20,060 nucleotides of DNA from JAUPTX01 sp964550665 (GCA_964550665.1 CAZJZW010000014.1:1-20060); one strand, 5' to 3'. Counted from the first letter of the stretch, positions 13,804-20,046 are shown. Numbers and translations are program-made. Notes: generated by a model from the letters alone, not told the origin.

Positions 13804-14337
13804 TTATTTCTTTTTCTTAGATACTTTTTTGCCTACTTTCTTTTTTGGCTTTTCTTCGATTTCTCTAAGCAGGGCTGGAATATCTCTTTCTTTTTCGAGA
13901 GCTTTTGGCTTGATACCTTGTTTCATCATATCGATTATTTTATCAAGCTTTGTGTTCAGAGCGTCTATTTCTTTTTTTAGGTCAGAATTTAAAGAAGCTG
14001 GTTTAACATATTCTCTTTCTGTTCTATCTACTCTTGGGAATCTTGGTTCACTGAAATTTCTCTTTTCAGAAGAGCCTTTATTTTCATCTTTTTGATCACT
14101 AAAACATTCGTTACAGTAAACTGGCTTTTGCCCGTTTGGTTTGAAAGGAACCTCACACGTCTTTCCACATCCAGCACAAATAGCTTTGTGCATCGTCTTT
14201 GGACCATCAGATCTTCCGCCGAATTTACTACCAAAAGAAGGTCGCCCTCCAAAAGATGGTCTGTCTCCTCCTCTTTTAAATCCACCACCACCTTTATTTC
14301 TATCACCGTATCCTCCGCTTCTTTTAAATTCAGCCAT
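13804..14337 (-). CDS. Zinc-ribbon protein with RGG-like N-terminus, coiled coil and Lys-rich tail
   Basis: The 177 residues divide clearly: a Gly/Arg/Phe-rich disordered segment (about 6-47, with repeats such as RPSFGGRPSFGSKFGGR), a zinc ribbon with CAGC (Cys54, Cys57) and CNEC (Cys75, Cys78) separated by PFKPNGQKPVY, a polar linker, a predicted coiled coil (about 115-160) and a C-terminal KKKVGKKVSKKKK. The zinc-ribbon sequence with PFKPxGxKPVYCxxC is common in CPR proteins as I remember. RGG-like segments bind RNA and can drive condensation; an RNA- or ribosome-associated role is inference. The leader has a 6-bp hairpin just before the start, and identical stem-loops flank the gene. Confidence 0.85.
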   Translation of the reverse strand: MAEFKRSGGYGDRNKGGGGFKRGGDRPSFGGRPSFGSKFGGRSDGPKTMHKAICAGCGKTCEVPFKPNGQKPVYCNECFSDQKDENKGSSEKRNFSEPRFPRVDRTEREYVKPASLNSDLKKEIDALNTKLDKIIDMMKQGIKPKALEKERDIPALLREIEEKPKKKVGKKVSKKKK

Positions 14338-14345
14338 ATATGAAA

Positions 14346-14362
14346 GACTAGCGTTTCTAGTC
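14346..14362 (-). promoter_or_regulatory. Leader hairpin before the zinc-ribbon gene
   Basis: On the minus strand GACTAG-AAACG-CTAGTC forms a perfect 6-bp hairpin ending nine bases before the ATG at 14337. It may influence initiation or autoregulation, which is inference. Confidence 0.5.
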
Positions 14363-14384
14363 CAAGTTATTTATAAGTATTGAC

Positions 14385-14390
14385 AGTATA
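14385..14390 (-). promoter_or_regulatory. Candidate -10 of the zinc-ribbon gene
   Basis: TATACT (14390-14385, minus) would give a leader of about 40 bases that includes the hairpin. TATAAA (14375-14370) is an alternative. Confidence 0.4.
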
Positions 14391-14410
14391 CACTTGTTTA
14401 GGTAAAAAGC

Positions 14411-14447
14411 AATCAAAAGCCCGGCGCGAAGCGCCGGGCTTTTGATT
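14411..14447 (-). terminator. Intrinsic terminator after the Lys-rich peptide genes
   Basis: A perfect 17-bp stem (14411-14427 with 14431-14447) and GAA loop, with the same 9-bp core as the 13770-13800 terminator. On the minus strand it starts at the stop codon of the 21-residue gene. Confidence 0.93.
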
Positions 14448-14512
14448 TACTTTGCTTTTACTTTCTTTGGTTTTTTCTTCTCCTTATTACTCCTTTGTGA
14501 TCGATCCGCCAT
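14447..14512 (-). CDS. 21-residue Lys-rich peptide
   Basis: A possible gene encoding MADRSQRSNKEKKKPKKVKA followed by K. Its stop codon touches the terminator stem, which supports a real end point, and its composition matches the other small basic peptides of the window. It starts 29 bases after the stop of the 50-residue gene, so the two may be cotranscribed; TATAAA just upstream could be an own -10. Very short, so this is tentative. Function unknown; nucleic-acid binding is likely from charge alone. Confidence 0.5.
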   Translation of the reverse strand: MADRSQRSNKEKKKPKKVKAK

Positions 14513-14541
14513 ATATTTTATAAATAAATAATAATAAACTT

Positions 14542-14694
14542 TTATTTTTTCTTCGCTTGTCTTTCTCGTTTATAGACACTCATTTTTTTATCTTTCTTGG
14601 CTGCAAGCATCGCTTTTTTTACCGCAAGACGCTTTTTTGTTTTTCGAGGATTTGCATTCTGAGGTTTTACATCCTGACTCATTCTTTTTGCCAT
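14542..14694 (-). CDS. 50-residue Lys-rich protein
   Basis: The predicted protein has 50 residues beginning MAKRMSQDVKPQNANPRKTK, continuing with LAVKKAMLAAKKDKKMSV and ending YKRERQAKKK. It is strongly basic and mostly helical, with no membrane segment. I do not recognise a family; size and charge recall small ribosome- or nucleoid-associated proteins. An extended -10 TGA-TATACT lies 36 bases upstream, in an AAAGTTTGATATA context also found before the DoxX-like gene. The next gene downstream is the 21-residue peptide and then the strong terminator. Confidence 0.62.
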   Translation of the reverse strand: MAKRMSQDVKPQNANPRKTKKRLAVKKAMLAAKKDKKMSVYKRERQAKKK

Positions 14695-14730
14695 GGTATT
14701 TTAAATTATTTTAATAAATGACTTGTTTCT

Positions 14731-14739
14731 AGTATATCA
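14731..14739 (-). promoter_or_regulatory. Extended -10 promoter of the Lys-rich peptide genes
   Basis: TGA-TATACT (14739-14731, minus) preceded by AAAAAGTT; leader of about 30 bases. Confidence 0.5.
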
Positions 14740-14751
14740 AACTTTTTTAAA

Positions 14752-15117
14752 TTACTTACCTAAAAGCTTGTGGTAGTTAATATAAGAAATTACAAGCAGT
14801 ATCATCGCAACTGTTGGGAACAAAAGAGGTGCACCAAAACCTGTGACAACCCAAACACTTACAAATGCGCAGATGAAATCAATACCAAATCCTGCATATG
14901 CCCATTCTTTAATCCGAGCTGGAACTTGTGGGATAATCAACGCCAGAGATCCTACTACTTTAAACACTGCTAAAATCGTGACAAAGTAGAGTGGATAACC
15001 AAGACCTGTAATGCCCGCAATAGACATTTCTGATCCAGATGTAAGGCCTGTCATCACACCTTCGAATAAAAATATAATCGTCGTTGATATCCAAAATAAT
15101 ATTTTTGCTTTTTTCAT
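14752..15117 (-). CDS. DoxX-like four-helix membrane protein
   Basis: The 121 residues form four membrane helices with DoxX-like family landmarks: GLGYPLYFVTILAVFKVVGSLALIIP (about 38-63), then the loop ARIKEWAYAGFGIDFICAF (about 67-85) and a final pair of helices. Related small proteins are annotated DoxX-like; some relatives take part in quinone or redox chemistry, but for this subfamily no role is proven. Length is typical. It has its own extended -10 promoter (38 bases upstream of the ATG). No terminator is obvious between its stop and the promoter of the next genes, so some read-through into them is possible. Confidence 0.8.
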   Translation of the reverse strand: MKKAKILFWISTTIIFLFEGVMTGLTSGSEMSIAGITGLGYPLYFVTILAVFKVVGSLALIIPQVPARIKEWAYAGFGIDFICAFVSVWVVTGFGAPLLFPTVAMILLVISYINYHKLLGK

Positions 15118-15155
15118 TTCTTTGTAAACACTAAATTAATAAATTTCTTGAAAAT

Positions 15156-15164
15156 ATTATATCA
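15156..15164 (-). promoter_or_regulatory. Extended -10 promoter of the DoxX-like gene
   Basis: TGA-TATAAT (15164-15156, minus), preceded by AAAAAGTT as at 14731-14739; leader of about 31 bases without a Shine-Dalgarno sequence. Confidence 0.55.
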
Positions 15165-15175
15165 AACTTTTTATT

Positions 15176-15214
15176 AAAAACCCGCACAAAAAACTGAAGT
15201 CTTTTGTGCGGGTT
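15176..15214 (-). terminator. Intrinsic terminator after the 66-residue gene
   Basis: A 13-bp stem (AACCCGCACAAAA with TTTTGTGCGGGTT) followed on the minus strand by further T. It directly precedes the DoxX-like promoter. Confidence 0.92.
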
Positions 15215-15224
15215 GTGTAGGATA

Positions 15225-15425
15225 TTAGTTTCCATTTTCGCCATCCCTTGTATTCTCGTCAGATTCTTTCCATTTGTAATTACCACCTCTGAAGTAGGTG
15301 TCTGCGGATTTATCTCTTAGAAACACCAAGAAGAAACCCACAGCAATAAGAACGATAACAGCCAGAATAGCTTGACCTGTGTCTACCCCGCGTACCATTT
15401 CCTCAGTAGTCTCAAGATTTTCCAT
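15225..15425 (-). CDS. Small single-pass membrane protein, hypothetical
   Basis: The 66 residues comprise an acidic N-terminus, one membrane helix (about 18-36, AILAVIVLIAVGFFLVFL) and a polar tail rich in Asp, Glu, Asn and Gly. No family recognised. It is a single gene with a plausible promoter (TTGTAC, 18 bases, TATAGT) and a strong terminator, and it lies between the ABC-F gene and the DoxX-like gene. Confidence 0.65.
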   Translation of the reverse strand: MENLETTEEMVRGVDTGQAILAVIVLIAVGFFLVFLRDKSADTYFRGGNYKWKESDENTRDGENGN

Positions 15426-15450
15426 CGGGATGTGATTTACACTAAGTTTT

Positions 15451-15480
15451 ACTATAGATTTTCCATTTCAGCAAGTACAA
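15451..15480 (-). promoter_or_regulatory. Candidate promoter of the 66-residue gene
   Basis: TTGTAC (15480-15475), an 18-base spacer and TATAGT (15456-15451) on the minus strand, 25 bases before the ATG at 15425. Confidence 0.45.
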
Positions 15481-15482
15481 CT

Positions 15483-16961
15483 TTAATTTTTCTTCCCCAG
15501 ATCAAGCACTTCATCAATACGAATTTGATCAACAAATTCTGGAACGTGAGAAACGAGAACCATTGCACCTTTATATTCATCCAAGGCTTTCGCGATAACT
15601 GGTAAGTGACGGAAGTTTATGTGATTTGTTGGTTCATCAAGGATAAGGAGTCCTGGACGCTCTATCACAAGTTGTGCAAAAGCAACCAAACCTTTCTGCC
15701 CTTCTGACAGACTTCCGATCTTCGTATGAACCATCTCTCCGTTTACTAAAAATCCAGCCAAGACAGTTCGGATTTGTTGCTCATCTACTCGTCCAAAGAT
15801 TTTAAGCATTGCATTTGAAAGAGATTTATATGGAGTTTCATTGAAATCAAGAGTCGAAAAATCTTGTCGATAATAACCAACCCGAGCTTCCGTAAGAATC
15901 TCTCCACCTTCGGCTTTTCCGTGAGCCAAAGATTCAAGTAGCGTACTTTTACCAATACCATTTGGACCGGCAAGAAGTAAGTGCTGATTTTTTCGCAGTT
16001 TTATATTTACTTTTTTTATCGTTGGCTTTCCATTTTTCAAAAGAGAAACAGATGAGAGAACTAAAATATCTCCATTCAAATCTTCCTGGAAAGGTATGGT
16101 GAAGCTTTTGATAGTTTTGTCTTCTTTTCGAACATCTACTTTTTCTTCTTCGAGTTCTTCTGCCAGGTCACGCATTCTTTTCGCTACCGCACGCAGATTT
16201 CCTCCTTTCATCGCGAATTTATTTGCTTGATCTTTTTTAGCTTGTATTTCTTTTGCTAAAAGAGCGTTCTTTCTATTTTCTCGTTCCATTCGAGCAGCGA
16301 TCTGATCTCGCACATCTGTATAGTTTCCGACATATTGTTCAATCTTTCGAGTGTAAACATCTAAGTACAAAACAGCGTCGGTAAAAGCATTCAAAAAGTG
16401 CGCGTCGTGAGAAATCACGATAACTGTCTTTTCGTAATTCACCAAAAAGTCTGTAAGATGAGAGATACCAGCTTTATCTAAGTTGTTTGTCGGCTCGTCG
16501 AGTAAAAGAATGTCTGGCTCTTGGATGAGCGCAGAAGCCAAAAGAAGTCGCGCCTGTTGCCCGCCAGAAAAAGACCGGATAGTTTTATCGTGGATTTTTT
16601 CATGACCTTCAAGATTCACCACCTCTAAAATATAATCAATTTTTCTATCTATATCGTAGATTTTTTCTTTGAAAAATTTTTGGAAAAAATCTCGGACAGA
16701 TAGATCAAGTTCGTCTCGAGGTATGACTTGGCGAGAAATAGCGATCGTTGCTTTATTTGCCAAATGAACAGTTCCATCTTCTGGAGTTGAATCGCCTGTG
16801 ATGAGAGAAAACAGCGTACTTTTCCCTGCTCCATTTTGACCCATCACGGTGACTTTCATTCCCTTTCGTATAGAAAAAGCCACATCTTCTAGGATGGGTT
16901 TATTTGGTCCATATTCAAAAAATACTTTTTCAAATCGTATTACGACTTCTCCGTGTGACAT
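15483..16961 (-). CDS. ABC-F family ATPase (ribosome-associated type)
   Basis: ABC-F proteins have two nucleotide-binding domains on one chain and no membrane part; they bind the ribosomal E site and relieve stalling or give antibiotic protection. The 492 residues show Walker A GQNGAGKST (41-49), signature FSGGQ (131-135), Walker B LLLDEPTNNLD (152-162), a charged helical linker (about 215-285), second Walker A GPNGIGKST (332-340), signature LSEGQ (418-422) and Walker B LLILDEPTNHIN (438-449). Both catalytic glutamates are present. The second D-loop reads NHIN where NHLD is usual. Which ABC-F subgroup it belongs to cannot be told by eye. It is downstream of the tspO operon with 78 bases between and no clear terminator or promoter. 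Confidence 0.93.
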   Translation of the reverse strand: MSHGEVVIRFEKVFFEYGPNKPILEDVAFSIRKGMKVTVMGQNGAGKSTLFSLITGDSTPEDGTVHLANKATIAISRQVIPRDELDLSVRDFFQKFFKEKIYDIDRKIDYILEVVNLEGHEKIHDKTIRSFSGGQQARLLLASALIQEPDILLLDEPTNNLDKAGISHLTDFLVNYEKTVIVISHDAHFLNAFTDAVLYLDVYTRKIEQYVGNYTDVRDQIAARMERENRKNALLAKEIQAKKDQANKFAMKGGNLRAVAKRMRDLAEELEEEKVDVRKEDKTIKSFTIPFQEDLNGDILVLSSVSLLKNGKPTIKKVNIKLRKNQHLLLAGPNGIGKSTLLESLAHGKAEGGEILTEARVGYYRQDFSTLDFNETPYKSLSNAMLKIFGRVDEQQIRTVLAGFLVNGEMVHTKIGSLSEGQKGLVAFAQLVIERPGLLILDEPTNHINFRHLPVIAKALDEYKGAMVLVSHVPEFVDQIRIDEVLDLGKKN

Positions 16962-17039
16962 AGATACTTACTTTACATTATTTTTGAGAAATTGAAAGAG
17001 GTAACATTTTATTCTTTAAAACTTAAACTACTGAAACAA

Positions 17040-17498
17040 CTAAATCTTCCTCGAATCATACGCCCAGTGAAGTAGAGCTTGTCTTTGTCTTGGTCGGCAA
17101 AAAATATCTCCTGCTCGACAATTATTTTTGATTTGCATTACATGTCTTCGCATCGCTACCCATCTTTTGATTTGTCGTTCGTCGTCATCTGTTCTTCTTC
17201 CCATATAATATCTACAGTACCATTGGAACCACCCACGCGGATCTTGTTTATTTATCCAACCTTTAGCTTGCCAGACAGAAAGTGGTTGACTGGCGTTTAC
17301 ATTAAAAAAGTTAAGTTCTTTGTGTCGCTTCCCATCAGGCGAGAGCTTCGCACCAATAAACCAATTTCTCGGAAACTCTTTTGGCTTGTCAGAAAAATAA
17401 AGCCCACCAAAAACCCCAAGCCCCAACATTTCTTTTGGTGTTAGTTCTGGTTTAAACCGTGAATCAAAAATATTTTTAGTTTTTATTTTTTTGACCAT
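17040..17498 (-). CDS. Conserved Trp/Arg-rich protein of unknown function
   Basis: The 152 residues have no signal peptide or membrane segment and are rich in Trp, Tyr and Arg. Striking blocks are TPKEMLGLGVFGGLYF (20-35), EFPRNWF (41-47), NASQPLSVWQAKGWI (68-82), DPRGWFQWYCRYYMGRR (86-102) and RQRQALLHWAYDSRKI (137-152); Cys127 and Cys134 frame a short loop. I recall near-identical blocks in proteins annotated as hypothetical across distant bacteria and even some eukaryotes, which points to a strongly constrained function, but I know of none. It is third in the tspO operon, five bases after the preceding stop. Confidence 0.82.
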   Translation of the reverse strand: MVKKIKTKNIFDSRFKPELTPKEMLGLGVFGGLYFSDKPKEFPRNWFIGAKLSPDGKRHKELNFFNVNASQPLSVWQAKGWINKQDPRGWFQWYCRYYMGRRTDDDERQIKRWVAMRRHVMQIKNNCRAGDIFCRPRQRQALLHWAYDSRKI

Positions 17499-17503
17499 AT
17501 TTG

Positions 17504-17956
17504 TTAATTAACAACAAGATAACAGACCAAAAGAAAAAGCCCAAGCCACCATCCAATATCAGAAATTACCAAACTAAACATTATTTTATTTTGAAGCCTA
17601 TTTGGTAAAAGCTCAGCCTGTTTCCCTTCACGTTCTCGTCGTAATAAAAAAGGGCTTACATAAAAAGAAAGAAAAAGTCCATTCAACACAAGTACGCAAG
17701 CAATCAGCATATGGTAAAGCGGAACACCGGACAGTGATTCATCGCGATAAAATATAGTGCCACCGATTACTACAAGTAAAATACCTAGCCATATAAGTGG
17801 TTTCGTTACTTTATGTGTTCGTATTGTGGCTTCTGTCCAATAGGATGATTTTCTACCTAAGAATCCATGAATATCGATTACTGTCACCGCCCCGAGACCA
17901 ATGATAAATCCTGCAAGCAATATAAAAAGTCCTATAAAATCTAGATTGGTCATCAT
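17504..17956 (-). CDS. Four-helix membrane protein, hypothetical, in tspO operon
   Basis: The 150 residues have about four membrane segments (about 5-24, 50-69, 79-100 and 127-149). The loop after the first helix holds DIHGFLGRKSSYWTEATIRTHKVTKPLIW, here named by position (about 28-56), with His30 and His48 next to membrane helices, an arrangement that could bind heme or metal; this is speculation. The start ATG at 17956 overlaps the tspO stop (ATGA), and a second ATG follows immediately at 17953, so translation is coupled to tspO whichever is used. No family name that I can give. Confidence 0.75.
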   Translation of the reverse strand: MMTNLDFIGLFILLAGFIIGLGAVTVIDIHGFLGRKSSYWTEATIRTHKVTKPLIWLGILLVVIGGTIFYRDESLSGVPLYHMLIACVLVLNGLFLSFYVSPFLLRREREGKQAELLPNRLQNKIMFSLVISDIGWWLGLFLLVCYLVVN

Positions 17957-18357
17957 TTATTTAAATAAGTTATAGTTAATTGTAAAACAGTCGCAAATGT
18001 TACCCATAAAAGATACGGAATATTAACATAAACAACCCATCGTAGTTCTGGAGCAATATACCAAATAGAAATAAGAGCCCAGAGAAGCGTGCTAAGCACA
18101 AGTACGATATCCAGAGAGGCGAGGAGATTATTTTTTAAAATAAATTGTAGTGGAGTAAAAGCAAAATTAAAAAGTAGATTTAATCCAAATGGCAATGCAA
18201 CAGCCCAAGGAATTTCTTTCATAAATGCTTTATAAAAAATCGTACCAAAAGAAATCGCAATAATCACATACAGAACTGTCCAGACTGGACCAAAAATCCA
18301 AGATGGTGGCGCCCATGTGGGTTTGATAAGTTGTGAGTACCAGTTATATGTGTTCAT
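17953..18357 (-). CDS. tspO: TspO/MBR family protein, short form
   Basis: TspO proteins are membrane proteins that bind porphyrins and other small molecules. The 134 residues contain the family signatures: NWYSQLIKPTWAPPSWIFGPVWTVLY (5-30), NLLFNFAFTPLQF (about 60-72) and YLLWVTFATVLQ (about 115-126). Most family members have 150-165 residues and five helices, with one helix before the WYxxLxKP motif; here the protein begins five residues before that motif, so the first helix is missing. The start at 18357 is supported by TGC-TATAAT ending six bases upstream, and the frame upstream reaches a stop after 13 codons with no ATG, GTG or TTG. First gene of a three-gene operon. Confidence 0.9.
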   Translation of the reverse strand: MNTYNWYSQLIKPTWAPPSWIFGPVWTVLYVIIAISFGTIFYKAFMKEIPWAVALPFGLNLLFNFAFTPLQFILKNNLLASLDIVLVLSTLLWALISIWYIAPELRWVVYVNIPYLLWVTFATVLQLTITYLNK

Positions 18358-18363
18358 AGTTAT

Positions 18364-18372
18364 ATTATAGCA
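18364..18372 (-). promoter_or_regulatory. Extended -10 promoter of the tspO operon, leaderless type
   Basis: TGC-TATAAT (18372-18364, minus) ends six bases before the ATG at 18357. Confidence 0.7.
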
Positions 18373-18428
18373 TTTTTTAATAATCGTCTTACAGTTTTAA
18401 GATTCCTAAAAAATTTTTAAATAAATAC

Positions 18429-18464
18429 AAAAAAAAGACCCCTCGCTTATGTAGCAAGGGGTCT
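18429..18464 (-). terminator. Strong intrinsic terminator after the antiporter gene
   Basis: On the minus strand AGACCCCTTGC pairs with GCGAGGGGTCT (one G-U pair) around a seven-base loop, then eight T. Confidence 0.93.
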
Positions 18465-18477
18465 CGTTGTGGTGTGT

Positions 18478-19923
18478 TTATTTCTGAGGCAAGTCCTTTC
18501 GAAGGTAGTAACCAAACTTGCGCCGGTGAGCCTTCCAGTTGTTAAGGTACAAGTCGTAAAACCAGTTGCCTAATCGACGGAGTGGTGACTTTGTCTGCAT
18601 CTGTACTTCCTCCTGTTCTTCGGTCAAACCGAGTGTTTTTGCCCACCAAGGTGTAAGAGCTGGTGGAATCGTCAATGTCCAGATCACTACCCACGCCACG
18701 AGTGGCATCAGGGTGGTGAGTGCCGGGAATTCCTTGAAGGCGACAACAGCAAGGACTATAGGAATAACTCCTGTTTCTCTGACAATGCAGAGGAACAAAG
18801 CTTCCTTCGTCGTTATCTTCTTGCCAAGGAGAGGCCACAAGAGGGACGTAAAGACCGCTACTGGACGAACTACGAAGATGAACAGTAGCGAAATGACGAG
18901 TCCCATGAATGCATTCTGCCAAAGGTCGCCTACACTGATAAGCGGTCCAGCCATCATGAAGATGGCGGGCTTTGCCAATGAGTCAAGATTGGTCTCCATA
19001 ACCTCAAGTGTCTTACTGAATATGTGATTGCTGTGATTGTAATTGGCAAGCAATCCAGTAATAAATGCGGCGAGGAAACCATTGCCACCAAAGAAGGTGG
19101 CGAGCACAAACACGAAAATAGGGACAGCAAGCACGACACCGAAGTCGTAGCTTGTTTCGTTCTTGTCGCTCTTGTGCTTTTCGTAGAGGCGCATAATAAA
19201 CCAGCCGATAAGTCCTGCAAGCACCCCGACAAAGAGCTCTTTACCAAGATGTGTCAGGTTGTGTGGTTCAAGGATTCCCGAGAACACATTCCCAATAGAA
19301 GCGACATCGACTCCACTTTGGATCATGATGATCACCGCACCTGTAAAGATTGCTCCAACAGCATCGTTAATGGCAGACTCAGCCACGCTGATGTCAATCA
19401 ACCTTTTATATTCTGCTCTAAATACAACGCTTTTCAGTGTCGGTATGAGAGCGGCTGGGTCGGTCGAACCAATAATGGCTGCCAGAAGCGCAGCTGTTTT
19501 GCCATCAATACCGACAGCGAGCGCCATAATCAACAAAAGAAAAAACGTCACAAAGTAGCCAAGTGTTGCGATCAGTATTGTTGGCAAGGCAATCTTGCCA
19601 AAAAGTCTCCGCTCAACTTCGTCACCACCTGATTTCAAAATGACAGCAGCAAGCACTGTACATACAACAACGATGATCGTTGTCTGTGATGAAAGTGACG
19701 ATAATGCGTCATGCAAAAGGATGCTGACTAACAGCTGAAGAGTGAAGGATGGAAAGATTGTGCCTATTGAAAACTCAGAGCACACCCAGCCGAAGCCGAG
19801 AATAAGTGAGAGTATCCAAAGGGTCTCCATACCAGTCGGTAAATGCGGAAGTATAAGTGGACTAGACGCATTGACACCTATCGCAACAGCGAGGAGGACG
19901 AGAATCTTCAGGTATTGATTCAT
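18478..19923 (-). CDS. Cation/proton antiporter, CPA1 (NhaP) type
   Basis: This membrane protein likely exchanges Na+ or K+ for protons. The 481 residues form about 12 helices with the CPA1 ion-site motifs IIGSTDPAALIPTLK (150-164, Asp155) and SVAESAINDAVGAIF (179-193, the Asn186-Asp187 pair), and a later ETGVIPIVLA segment. The cytoplasmic C-tail is short (about 50 residues, basic). Length is on the short side for bacterial NhaP but complete. G+C and codon use are clearly higher than in the surrounding genes. It is a single gene with a long leader (about 85 bases) containing a hairpin and a strong terminator, so post-transcriptional control by ions or stress is conceivable but unproven. Confidence 0.9.
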   Translation of the reverse strand: MNQYLKILVLLAVAIGVNASSPLILPHLPTGMETLWILSLILGFGWVCSEFSIGTIFPSFTLQLLVSILLHDALSSLSSQTTIIVVVCTVLAAVILKSGGDEVERRLFGKIALPTILIATLGYFVTFFLLLIMALAVGIDGKTAALLAAIIGSTDPAALIPTLKSVVFRAEYKRLIDISVAESAINDAVGAIFTGAVIIMIQSGVDVASIGNVFSGILEPHNLTHLGKELFVGVLAGLIGWFIMRLYEKHKSDKNETSYDFGVVLAVPIFVFVLATFFGGNGFLAAFITGLLANYNHSNHIFSKTLEVMETNLDSLAKPAIFMMAGPLISVGDLWQNAFMGLVISLLFIFVVRPVAVFTSLLWPLLGKKITTKEALFLCIVRETGVIPIVLAVVAFKEFPALTTLMPLVAWVVIWTLTIPPALTPWWAKTLGLTEEQEEVQMQTKSPLRRLGNWFYDLYLNNWKAHRRKFGYYLRKDLPQK

Positions 19924-19987
19924 GAGTTTTTGGGGTTGTTGAGTGGTGTGAACTCAGAGTTTTTGTGTGAAAGAACGTGTCTTTTGA

Positions 19988-20003
19988 CTTCATACGAATG
20001 AAG
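19988..20003 (-). promoter_or_regulatory. Hairpin in the antiporter leader
   Basis: CTTCAT and ATGAAG form a perfect 6-bp stem with a four-base loop, near the 5' end of the predicted leader. Confidence 0.5.
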
Positions 20004-20015
20004 ACTAGACAGATA

Positions 20016-20046
20016 ACTATATTATTGTTTTATGATAAAAAGTCAA
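20016..20046 (-). promoter_or_regulatory. Candidate promoter of the antiporter gene
   Basis: TTGACT (20046-20041) and TATAGT (20021-20016) on the minus strand, with a long 19-base spacer. The predicted leader is about 85 bases. Confidence 0.4.

Noticed and set aside
14028..14383. Open frames of 80-92 residues on both strands across the zinc-ribbon gene
   Set aside because: They arise from the biased Gly/Arg codons of the RGG-like segment; the zinc-ribbon frame alone gives recognisable motifs.
14380..14408. Plus-strand promoter TTGACA with 17 bases to TAAAAA
   Set aside because: It reads directly into a perfect terminator with no gene, so it is probably a chance match.
18542..18922. 126- and 153-residue frames within the antiporter gene
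   Set aside because: Both are shadows of the higher-GC antiporter gene and have no supporting signals.
19024..19632. 202-residue open frame on the plus strand
   Set aside because: It is antisense to the antiporter, whose conserved motifs are encoded on the other strand; the frame's composition is unlike a protein of any kind I know.
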